DNA of 64,000 nt from Streptomyces sp. TLI_053 (GTDB lineage: Bacteria > Actinomycetota > Actinomycetes > Streptomycetales > Streptomycetaceae). The position numbers were made by a program, and so were the translations under genes. Below the pieces are notes generated by a model. The model saw only the letters and a program-made list of their open reading frames with translations. It searched no databases and had not been told where the DNA came from. Shown here in pieces: positions 8,130-14,995 of the stretch (positions are counted from its first letter, which is position 1; each line of letters begins with the position of its first letter). The DNA lies in the NCBI RefSeq assembly GCF_900105395.1, contig NZ_LT629775.1, forward strand, positions 7,653,501-7,717,500, given 5' to 3'.

Positions 8130-8725
8130 TCCGGACTCTCGAGGAGCACGGGTTCGAGGTGGTCGCGGCCGTCGACAACGGTCCCGACCTGCGGCGCGCG
8201 CTGCACGAGCGGGAGCCGGACGTCGCGGTGGTCGACGTCCGGCTGCCTCCCTCCTTCACCGACGAGGGGCTGCGGGCGGCGCTGGAGGCGCGCCGTGCCC
8301 GGCCGGCCCTGCCGGTGCTGGTCCTCTCCCAGTACGTGGACCGGCTCTACGCGCGGGAGTTGCTGGCGGACGGCCGGGGCGCGATCGGCTACCTGCTCAA
8401 GGACCGGGTCACCCGCACCGAGCAGTTCGTGGACGCGGTGCGGACGGTCGCGGGCGGCGGCACGGTGATGGACCCGCAGGTGATCGCGAAGCTGCTGGCG
8501 CGCGGGGACGCCCGGGGCAGCACCGCCGAACTGACGCCGCGTGAGCACGAGGTGCTGCGGCTGATGGCCGAGGGCCGGTCCAACGCGGCGATCACGCGTA
8601 CCCTGCACATCAGCGAGAGCGCGGTGGCCAAGCACACCGCGAGCATCTTCGCCAAACTGCGGATCGAGTCCTCGGCCGACGACAACCGCCGGGTCCTCGC
8701 CGTCCTGGCCCACCTGGAACGCTGA
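8081..8725 (+). CDS. LuxR/NarL-family response regulator
   Basis: This is a 214-residue two-domain regulator. The receiver domain begins VRVVLAEDLFLLRDG with the acidic pocket at Glu7-Asp8, the phosphoacceptor Asp52 in VAVVDVRLPP, and a conserved Lys in YLLKDRV. A LuxR-type helix-turn-helix follows at about 148-195 (ELTPREHEVLRLMAEGRSN, then SESAVAKHTASIFAKL). The GTG start lies inside the kinase gene, so the pair is translationally coupled. It presumably receives phosphate from the upstream kinase; target genes are not evident, although the CPBP protease is an obvious operon partner. Confidence 0.9.
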   Translation: MRVVLAEDLFLLRDGLIRTLEEHGFEVVAAVDNGPDLRRALHEREPDVAVVDVRLPPSFTDEGLRAALEARRARPALPVLVLSQYVDRLYARELLADGRGAIGYLLKDRVTRTEQFVDAVRTVAGGGTVMDPQVIAKLLARGDARGSTAELTPREHEVLRLMAEGRSNAAITRTLHISESAVAKHTASIFAKLRIESSADDNRRVLAVLAHLER

Positions 8726-8739
8726 TCCGGGTGCGCCGC

Positions 8740-8770
8740 TTGACCTTCACACCGGTGTGAAGGCCGATGA
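8740..8770 (+). promoter_or_regulatory. MerR-type promoter/operator
   Basis: TTGACC (8740-8745) is a -35 element. It is followed by an over-long 19-nt spacer, then CGATGA at 8765-8770 as a weak -10. The spacer is filled by a perfect 20-bp palindrome, CCTTCACACCGGTGTGAAGG (8744-8763). A palindrome in a 19-nt spacer is the layout used by MerR-family activators. The expected start point falls at or next to the ATG at 8778. No MerR gene is in the window. Confidence 0.7.
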
Positions 8771-8777
8771 TGGCCCC

Positions 8778-9203
8778 ATGACGACCTTCGATCCCCGCGC
8801 CCTGCTCGACGCCGCCCGCCTCGGTGTGCTGGCCACGATCAAGTCCGACGGGCGGCCCCAGTTGTCGCCGGTCATGCCGTTCTACGACCGGGCCGCCGAG
8901 CGGCTGTACGTCTCGATCACCGAGGGCCGGGCCAAGACGGCCAATCTGCGCCGCGACCCGCGCGCCGCCCTCGAGGTGACCCGGGCCGACGGCCGGGCCT
9001 GGGCGACCGCGGAGGGCACCGTCACCCTGGTCGGGCCCGGCAGCGATCCGAAGGGCCCCGAGGTGGAGGCCCTGGTCGACTACTACCGGCAGGCGGCCGG
9101 CGAGCACCCGGACTGGGACGAGTACCGGGCCGCGATGGTGGCCGACCGGAGGGTCCTGATGGTGCTCGACGTCGACCACGTCTACGGCCAGCAGCTGGGC
9201 TGA
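8778..9203 (+). CDS. PPOX-class F420-dependent enzyme
   Basis: This is a 141-residue split-barrel protein. LGVLATIKSDGRPQLSPVMPFYD and KTANLRRDPRAALEVT are typical of F420/FMN-binding pyridoxamine-phosphate-oxidase-like reductases, which act in the cytoplasm on small quinone, biliverdin or xenobiotic substrates. The ATG at 8778 has no Shine-Dalgarno sequence and sits where transcription from the MerR-type promoter should start, so it is probably leaderless. A longer frame from 8757 would start inside the palindrome and is rejected. MerR-type control suggests induction by a small molecule or an oxidant. Confidence 0.85.
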   Translation: MTTFDPRALLDAARLGVLATIKSDGRPQLSPVMPFYDRAAERLYVSITEGRAKTANLRRDPRAALEVTRADGRAWATAEGTVTLVGPGSDPKGPEVEALVDYYRQAAGEHPDWDEYRAAMVADRRVLMVLDVDHVYGQQLG

Positions 9204-9260
9204 CCCGGACCCGGACCCGGACCCGGACACGGACACGGGCCCGCGCCCGGGCTGGGACAG

Positions 9261-9302
9261 GGGAGCGGGCCGGGCCTCATGCATGAGGCCCGGCCCGCTC
9301 CC
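9261..9302. terminator. Bidirectional terminator (42-nt perfect palindrome)
   Basis: A perfect inverted repeat is centred on ATGCAT between the convergent PPOX gene and the ABC permease gene. Just upstream (about 9204-9235) is a short CCGGAC hexamer run. Confidence 0.8.
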
Positions 9303-9313
9303 GCTCCCGTCGG

Positions 9314-10642
9314 TCAGGCGCGGCCGGCCGCCCGCTGGGTGCGGCGGGCGAGGGAGTCCACGACCACGGCCGCGAGCAGCACCGCGCCGGTGATCATGAA
9401 CTGGATGGCGTTGCTCAGTCCCTGGATGTTCATGCCGGACTGGATCGAGCCGATCACCAGCGCACCGAGCAGCGCCGACCAGGTCGAGCCGCGTCCGCCG
9501 AACAGGCTGGTGCCGCCGATGACACCGGCCGCGATGGCGTTCATCAGCAGGTTGCCGCCGCCCGAGGTCTGGCTGGCCGACTGGATCTGCGCGGCAAGGA
9601 ACAGGCCGCCGACGGCCGCCATGGTGGAGCAGATGGTGAACACGCTGATCCGGATCCAGGACACGTTGATACCGGCCCGCCGGGCGCCCTCGATGTTGCC
9701 GCCGAGCGCGAACACCTGCCGGCCGTAGGTGGTGCGCCGCAGCACGAAGTCCAGCACCACGATGAAGACCAGGAAGATCAGCAGGGCCAGCGGCAGGCCC
9801 TTGTACTGGTTGAGCGTGTAGGCGGCCAGGAAGGCGATCACCGTGATCGCCGCCGTGCGCAGCGCGATGTCCAGCACGGGGCGGGACGGCACCCCGGCGG
9901 CCTGGCGCCGCCGGGCGTCCAGCACCGAGGCACCCAGGAAGAGCAGCACGCCGACGGCGGCCGCCCCGTACGCCGCGGCCTGGTCGCCGTAGATGGTGCT
10001 GTAGAGCCGGGAGACGATGTCCTTGCCGGACAGGTTGACGGTGCCGCTGGCGCCCAGGACCTGGAGCATCAGACCGTTCCAGCCGAGGTTGCCGGCCAGG
10101 GTGACGACGAAGGCCGGTACGCCGACCTTGGCGAAGAACACGCCCTGGATCAGGCCGACCACCGCGCCCCCCGCGAGGGCGGAGAGCAGGGCGACCCACT
10201 GGTTGACGCCGTGGGTCACGTTCAGCACCGCGAAGATCGCCGCGCACAGGCCGCTGACCGAGCCGACCGAGAGGTCGATCTCGCCGAGCAGCAGCACGAA
10301 CACCACGCCGATCGCGATCATGCCGGTGCCGACGATCTGCTGCGAGAGGTTGGAGAGGTTCTGGGCGGACAGGAAGGAGCTGTTCAGGCTCCCGAAGACG
10401 GCCCAGATCACGATCAGCGCCAGCACCACCGGGAGCGAGCCCAGTTCGCCGCTGGTGACGCGGCGGCGGAACTCGCCCAGGTAGCCCTTGACGCCCTCCT
10501 GCCGCACGATCAGCCGCGGGTCGACCGCCGGGGTGGCCTCGGCGGCGACGGGTACGGCGGCGTTGACACCCCCCTTGGGCATGCTGTCCTCGGGGAGCGG
10601 TGCGTGGCGGTGCTCGCCGCCGCCGGGGGTCTGCTCGGTCAT
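9314..10642 (-). CDS. Sugar ABC transporter permease (XylH/RbsC type)
   Basis: This is a 442-residue inner-membrane protein with about ten hydrophobic helices. The LLLGEIDLSVGSVSGL segment is the signature of the BPD_transp_2 permease family used by ribose/xylose-type importers. A cytoplasmic N-terminal arm of about 60 residues precedes the first helix. Its ATG overlaps the stop codon of the ATPase gene (ATGA), so it is the last gene of a three-gene operon. Length and an internal stretch with a DARRRQ-containing loop resemble XylH rather than RbsC. Substrate: probably a pentose or related sugar. Confidence 0.88.
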   Translation of the reverse strand: MTEQTPGGGEHRHAPLPEDSMPKGGVNAAVPVAAEATPAVDPRLIVRQEGVKGYLGEFRRRVTSGELGSLPVVLALIVIWAVFGSLNSSFLSAQNLSNLSQQIVGTGMIAIGVVFVLLLGEIDLSVGSVSGLCAAIFAVLNVTHGVNQWVALLSALAGGAVVGLIQGVFFAKVGVPAFVVTLAGNLGWNGLMLQVLGASGTVNLSGKDIVSRLYSTIYGDQAAAYGAAAVGVLLFLGASVLDARRRQAAGVPSRPVLDIALRTAAITVIAFLAAYTLNQYKGLPLALLIFLVFIVVLDFVLRRTTYGRQVFALGGNIEGARRAGINVSWIRISVFTICSTMAAVGGLFLAAQIQSASQTSGGGNLLMNAIAAGVIGGTSLFGGRGSTWSALLGALVIGSIQSGMNIQGLSNAIQFMITGAVLLAAVVVDSLARRTQRAAGRA

Positions 10643-11418
10643 GGGGAGCCCTCCGTGCCGCGGGCCTCCCGGCGGGTCACCGCGTTGTCCGTGGCGCCGG
10701 TGATGGCCGAGATGATCTCTTCCTGGCTGGTCCGGCGCTTGTCGAAGACGCCGTTGTTGCGGCCGAGCCGCAGCACCGCGACGGTGTCCGCGACGGCCAT
10801 CACGTCGGCCATGTTGTGGCTGATCAGGATGACGCCGAGGCCCTGGTCGCGGAGCCGCTCGACCAGGTCGAGCACCTGGGCGGTCTGCTCCACGCCGAGG
10901 GCGGCGGTCGGCTCGTCCAGCATCACGACCTTCGGCGAACCGACCAGCGCGCGGGCGATCGCCACCACCTGGCGCTGACCGCCGGACAGCGAGGCGACCG
11001 GGATCCGCACGCTGGGGATGCGGATGGAGAGGGTGTCCAGCAGGGAGCGGGACCGCTTCTCCATCGCGACCTCGTCGAGGATCGCGAAGCGCCGGATCTC
11101 CCGGCCGAGGAAGAGGTTGCCGACGACATCGAGGTTGTCGCAGAGCGCCAGGTCCTGGTACACCGTGGCGATGCCCAGCTGCTGTGCGTCCTGCGGCCGG
11201 TGGACGCTGACCGGGCGGCCCTGCCACTCGATCGTGCCCTCGTCCGGCTGGTGCACCCCGGCGATGGACTTGACCAGGGTGGACTTGCCGGCGCCGTTGT
11301 CGCCGACCAGGGCGAGCACTTCGCCGGCGCGGACCTCCAGCTCGATGCCGGTGAGCGCCTGGACGGCGCCGAACCGCTTGGAGACCCCGCGCAGGGCCAG
11401 GACGGTCTCACCCGTCAC
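10639..11418 (-). CDS. Sugar ABC transporter ATP-binding protein
   Basis: This encodes 259 residues forming one ATPase domain: Walker A GDNGAGKST at 39-47, a Q-loop in VYQDLALCDN, signature LSGGQRQ, Walker B VVMLDEPTAAL and the H-loop in LISHNM. It powers the adjacent permease. A single ATPase domain (not the fused double domain of RbsA/XylG) is a feature of the FrcA-like half-size group. GTG at 11418 is preferred because GGGAG lies nine bases upstream; the TTG at 11427 abuts that site. It follows the binding-protein gene and overlaps the permease gene by four bases. Confidence 0.88.
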   Translation of the reverse strand: MTGETVLALRGVSKRFGAVQALTGIELEVRAGEVLALVGDNGAGKSTLVKSIAGVHQPDEGTIEWQGRPVSVHRPQDAQQLGIATVYQDLALCDNLDVVGNLFLGREIRRFAILDEVAMEKRSRSLLDTLSIRIPSVRIPVASLSGGQRQVVAIARALVGSPKVVMLDEPTAALGVEQTAQVLDLVERLRDQGLGVILISHNMADVMAVADTVAVLRLGRNNGVFDKRRTSQEEIISAITGATDNAVTRREARGTEGSP

Positions 11419-11454
11419 GGTGACCAACTCCCTCGACCGGGTTGGCGGGCACGG

Positions 11455-12582
11455 TTACTGGAGGCCCGCGGCCTTGCAGGCGTCCGCGTAGTCCGGGGTG
11501 CAGATCTGGTCCACGGTGTAGAGGCCGTCGGCCACCACGGTGGTCTTGATGTTGTCCTTGGTCAGCACGACCGGGGTGATCAGGTTGGCCGGGACCTGGT
11601 TGCCGCTGCCGTTGGTGACGGTGACCGGCACCAGCGCCGGGTCCAGCGGCTTGCCCTGCGCGAAGGTGACCGCCATCTGCGCCGCGATGTCGGTCTCCGG
11701 CTTGAACGGCTTGTAGATCGACATCGTCTGGGTGCCCACCAGGATCCGCTGCACGCCGTCCAGCTGGGCGTCCTGGCCGGTGAGCGGCACGCTGAGGCCG
11801 GCCGCCTTGAGGGCGGTGGCGATACCGGCGGCCATGCCGTCGTTGGCCGAGTAGACACCGACCACATTGGGCCCGCCGATCGCGGTGATCGCGGCGGACG
11901 CCTCCTGGTTGGCGTTGTTCGGGTCCCAGTTGGGGGTGTCGTACTCCTTGCCGATCTTCAGCTTGCCGTCGATCGCGCTGTGCGCGCCGGCCTTGAAGTC
12001 GGCCGCGTTGGGGTCGGTGGGGGAGCCGTTGATCATGATGATCGACCCGGATCCGGCCTTGTCGCCGACGGCGGCGACCAGGGCCTCGCCCTGGAGCTGG
12101 CCGACCTTCTTGTTGTCGAAGGAGACGTAGGCGTCCACCGGTCCCTGCGCCAGACGGTCGTAGGCGATCACCTTGACGCCCGCGTCGTGCGCCTTCTGGA
12201 CGGAGGACTGGATCGACTTCGCGTCCACGGCGTCCAGGATCAGCACCTTGTCGCCCTTGGTGAGCGCGGTGTCGACCTGGGTCTGCTGGGTCGTGGCGTT
12301 CTCGTTCGCGTTGTAGTAGTCGATCTGGGCCTGCGGCGCCAGCTCCTTGATCTTCTGCTCGATCAGGGGCCGGTCGAACTGCTCGTAGCGGGTGGTCTTG
12401 GTCTCGGGCAGCAGCAGCCCGATCCGGACCGCGCCGACCGTGCTCCCGCCGCCGGCGGAACCGCTCGCGGAGCCGGAGGAGCCGCCTCCGGAGGACTCCT
12501 TGGCGCTGCCGCACGAGGACAGCGCGAGACCGAGGGAAACCACTGCGGCGGCCGCGAGCGTGCGGCGAAGCCCGTTGTTCAT
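11455..12582 (-). CDS. Sugar-binding lipoprotein of ABC transporter
   Basis: This is a 375-residue periplasmic-binding-protein-like lipoprotein. Residues 1-23 are a lipoprotein signal ending in the lipobox LSSC, with Cys24 as the lipidated residue, followed by a Gly/Ser-rich tether. The mature part is of the ribose/xylose class (IGLLLPETKTTRYEQF, ANDGMAAGIATALKAAGL, TGQDAQLDGVQRILVGTQTMSIYKP), closest in feel to xylose-binding XylF. It captures sugar outside the membrane for the permease. It is first in the operon, and 36 bases separate it from the ATPase start. Confidence 0.88.
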   Translation of the reverse strand: MNNGLRRTLAAAAVVSLGLALSSCGSAKESSGGGSSGSASGSAGGGSTVGAVRIGLLLPETKTTRYEQFDRPLIEQKIKELAPQAQIDYYNANENATTQQTQVDTALTKGDKVLILDAVDAKSIQSSVQKAHDAGVKVIAYDRLAQGPVDAYVSFDNKKVGQLQGEALVAAVGDKAGSGSIIMINGSPTDPNAADFKAGAHSAIDGKLKIGKEYDTPNWDPNNANQEASAAITAIGGPNVVGVYSANDGMAAGIATALKAAGLSVPLTGQDAQLDGVQRILVGTQTMSIYKPFKPETDIAAQMAVTFAQGKPLDPALVPVTVTNGSGNQVPANLITPVVLTKDNIKTTVVADGLYTVDQICTPDYADACKAAGLQ

Positions 12583-12792
12583 GAGGATGCCTCTTCCGGT
12601 TGGACCCGCCCCGTTCTTCGGTCCCCCGCGTCCGAGTCTGCGAACTGCGGGCCGACACCACGATCGGAGCTGGGCCGAACGGGTAGGGCGGGACGGGTCG
12701 GGCGGGGTGGGGACGGGGGCGGGGCGCTCGTCCCGTCCCCGCCCCCGTCTCCGCCCCCGTCGACGTCCCGTCCCGCCCTCGTCCGCGGATCC

Positions 12793-13434
12793 TCAGCCGA
12801 AGTCGAGCGACCCCGTCCGGGTGCGCTTGAGCTCGAAGAACGCCTTGTGCCCGGCGAGCAGCCGGACGCCGTCGAAGACCTGGACGGCCTCCTCCCCGCG
12901 CGGGATCGCGTTCAGCACCGGTCCGAAGAACGCCGTGCCGTCGACGTGGAGGGTCGGAGTGCCGACCTCCTCGCCGACCGGGTCCATGCCCGCGTGGTGG
13001 CTGCGGCGCAGCGCCTCGTCCCATTCGGTGCCGTGCGCGGCCCCGGCGAGCTCCTCCGGCAGGCCGGCCTCGGCCAGCGCCTCGCGGAGGAGCTCGTCGT
13101 CGACCTCCCGGTCCTCGACGTGGAGCCGGGTGCCGAGCGCGGTGTAGAGGTCGCGCAGCACCCCGACGCCGTGCTGCTCGGCGGCGGCGACGCAGACCCG
13201 GACCGGGCCCCAGCCGGTGCTGAGCAGTCGCTCGTAGCGTTCGGGCAGGCCCTCGCGGCCCTCGTTGAGCACGGACAGGCTCATCACCCGGAACGTCAGG
13301 TCGAGGTCCCGGTGCTTCTCCACCTCCAGGATCCAGCGGGAGGTGATCCAGGCGAACGGGCAGATCGGGTCGAAGTAGAAGTCCACGGTGCTGGTCGGGG
13401 CACCGGTGTCGGCACGGGTGGCTGAAGTGGTCAC
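12793..13434 (-). CDS. DsbA-fold mycothiol-dependent nitroreductase-like protein
   Basis: This is a 213-residue thioredoxin-like protein. VDFYFDPICPFAW at 17-29 is the active-site region and EVGTPTLHVDGTAFFGPVL carries the cis-proline. Only the first cysteine (Cys25) of the redox motif is present, since the second position is Ala. The arrangement matches actinobacterial DsbA-family proteins annotated as mycothiol-dependent nitroreductases, which are cytoplasmic. The GTG start at 13434 is weakly supported. It stands alone, 210 bases upstream of the ABC operon start and divergent from the hydrolase at 13733. The 298-base divergent region holds no further gene. Confidence 0.78.
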   Translation of the reverse strand: MTTSATRADTGAPTSTVDFYFDPICPFAWITSRWILEVEKHRDLDLTFRVMSLSVLNEGREGLPERYERLLSTGWGPVRVCVAAAEQHGVGVLRDLYTALGTRLHVEDREVDDELLREALAEAGLPEELAGAAHGTEWDEALRRSHHAGMDPVGEEVGTPTLHVDGTAFFGPVLNAIPRGEEAVQVFDGVRLLAGHKAFFELKRTRTGSLDFG

Positions 13435-13732
13435 GCGGCCGAGCGTAGGGGCGGGCCGGACCGCTCGGAAGGGCCGCTCCGGCGCGGGTTTCCTGGGCCA
13501 CTCGCGGTTCCGGCCGCCGCGACCCGCCCGGGCCGCGCCGTCACTCCGACAGGTGAGGGATCGTCACCGTCGGTGCTCGGCGACGTGATGCGGAGCGGTG
13601 AACTACTTCCGCCGTTCGGGTGAAGGAGTGGCTCCGGACCTTTCCGATCTTGAGCGGATATGCTGCCGCCCCGTCAGGCCCTCGCGAAGCCCTCGCGACG
13701 GGCGGTACGGGACGAGGGTTGGAGCCGACAAC

Positions 13733-14527
13733 ATGATGGGACCGGCACATTCGCTGTCCGGCGCGGCGGCGTGGCTGGGCGCGGGAGCGATCGCGGCGGG
13801 GATGGGCGAACCGATGCCCTGGCCGGTACTGCTGGCGGGGACGCTGATCTGCGCGGGCGCCGCACTGGCGCCGGACCTCGACCACAAGGCGGCCACCATA
13901 TCCAGGGCGTTCGGCCCGGTCTCGCGGGTCCTCTGCGAGGTGATCGACCATCTCTCCTACGCCGTCTACAAGGCGACCCGCAGCAAGAAGGACCCCCGCC
14001 GCACCGGCGGCCACCGCACGCTGACCCACACCTGGGTGTGGGCGGCGCTGTGCGGCGCGGGCGCGTCGGCCGTCGCCGTATACGGCGGACGGTGGGGCGT
14101 GCTCGGGGTGCTCTTCGTGCACATGGTGCTGGCCATCGAGGGACTGCTGTGGCGCCAGGCCCGGGTCTCCAGCGACGTCCTGGTCTGGCTGCTCGGCGCG
14201 GCGGGCGCCTGGATGCTGACGGACGTCCTGGACAAGCCGGGCAACGGCTCGCTCTGGCTGTTCGACCAGCCCGGGCAGGAGTACCTGTGGATCGGCCTGC
14301 CGATCACCCTCGGCGCGCTGGTGCACTGCCTGGGTGACGCGCTCACCGTCTCCGGCTGCCCGGTGCTGTGGCCGATCCCGATCGGCCGCAAGCGCTGGTA
14401 CCCGATCGGCCCGCCGAAGGGGATGCGCTTCCGGGCCGGCAGCTGGGTGGAGCTCAAGGTGCTGATGCCGGTGTTCATGGGCGCCGGCGGCCTGTGCGCG
14501 GTGGGTGCGCTGGGCTACTTCGGCTGA
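13733..14527 (+). CDS. Membrane metal-dependent hydrolase (YdjM/LexA-bound type)
   Basis: This is a 264-residue protein with five or six hydrophobic helices. The conserved polar motifs GPAHSLSG near the N-terminus, ALAPDLDHK around residue 44 and HRTLTH around residue 95 define the YdjM-like family of predicted membrane-bound metal-dependent hydrolases. The physiological substrate is unknown. The start at 13733 has GGAG eight bases upstream; the adjacent ATG at 13736 would be one codon later. A strong hairpin follows. Confidence 0.82.
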   Translation: MMGPAHSLSGAAAWLGAGAIAAGMGEPMPWPVLLAGTLICAGAALAPDLDHKAATISRAFGPVSRVLCEVIDHLSYAVYKATRSKKDPRRTGGHRTLTHTWVWAALCGAGASAVAVYGGRWGVLGVLFVHMVLAIEGLLWRQARVSSDVLVWLLGAAGAWMLTDVLDKPGNGSLWLFDQPGQEYLWIGLPITLGALVHCLGDALTVSGCPVLWPIPIGRKRWYPIGPPKGMRFRAGSWVELKVLMPVFMGAGGLCAVGALGYFG

Positions 14528-14579
14528 CCGGCTGACCGGCTGACCGGCTGGTCGGCCGCGCGGCCGCGACCGCGCGGGT

Positions 14580-14625
14580 GACAGGGCCCCGTACCGGGGG
14601 AGCGACTCCGGTACGGGGCCCTGTC
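14580..14625. terminator. Strong hairpin terminator
   Basis: An 18-bp perfect stem with a 10-nt loop follows the hydrolase gene and insulates it from the copper island. Just before it, CTGACCGG is repeated about three and a half times (14524-14552). Confidence 0.75.
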
Positions 14626-14658
14626 GCGTCTGCGCGGCGGGACCAGTGCTTGCCTTCG

Positions 14659-14675
14659 ATACCCCCCAGGGGTAT
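14659..14675. promoter_or_regulatory. CsoR-like operator 1
   Basis: ATACCCCCCAGGGGTAT matches the GC-core, TA-flanked inverted repeat bound by the copper repressor CsoR. It lies 72 bases before the small-peptide gene, where it could block RNA polymerase. Confidence 0.7.
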
Positions 14676-14695
14676 AAATGAGCTCATCGCGCAGA

Positions 14696-14714
14696 GATAC
14701 CCATGGGGGGTATC
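14696..14714. promoter_or_regulatory. CsoR-like operator 2
   Basis: Exact arms GATACCC and GGGTATC with a 5-nt centre, 20 bases downstream of box 1 and 33 bases before the peptide start. Two boxes about 38 bases apart (centre to centre) suggest cooperative repression. Confidence 0.68.
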
Positions 14715-14747
14715 TGGAACTGCCGCCGACACCGACGGAGGAATCCC

Positions 14748-14909
14748 ATGTCCTGCTGCTCCACCGAAGGCACCTGCTCGACCGGCGCCGAGACCCCCGA
14801 TGTCGTCGTGGCCGCCGCCGAGGGCGATGCCCCTGTTGCCGAGGCCGAGGCCGAGGCCGACGCCGACGCCGAGGTCGACGCCGACCGCGTTCCCGCCCGG
14901 CAGTCCTGA
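14748..14909 (+). CDS. Small Cys-rich acidic peptide of the copper operon
   Basis: This is a 53-residue protein with a strong ribosome site (GGAGG, six bases before ATG). It begins MSCCSTEGTCSTG, giving a CC-x4-C cluster, and its second half is a run of Ala-Glu and Ala-Asp pairs. It is not a CopZ-type HMA domain. Position between two CsoR-like boxes and copA implies copper induction. A copper-buffering peptide, a translational leader for copA, or a sensor are all possible. A longer frame from 14703 would start inside an operator and is rejected. Confidence 0.65.
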   Translation: MSCCSTEGTCSTGAETPDVVVAAAEGDAPVAEAEAEADADAEVDADRVPARQS

Positions 14910-14934
14910 AATCCCGGCGGGTCCGGGGTCCCGA

Positions 14935-14950
14935 ACCCCTGGGGGGTATC
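14935..14950. promoter_or_regulatory. Degenerate CsoR-like operator 3
   Basis: ACCCCTGGGGGGTATC keeps one full arm and the GC core but lacks the left AT flank. It lies in the 86 bases between the small peptide and copA and may give copA its own copper-responsive input. Confidence 0.45.
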
Positions 14951-14995
14951 GGCCCCGGGCCCGGATCCGATCGACAACGAGCACGAGGAGCTCAG

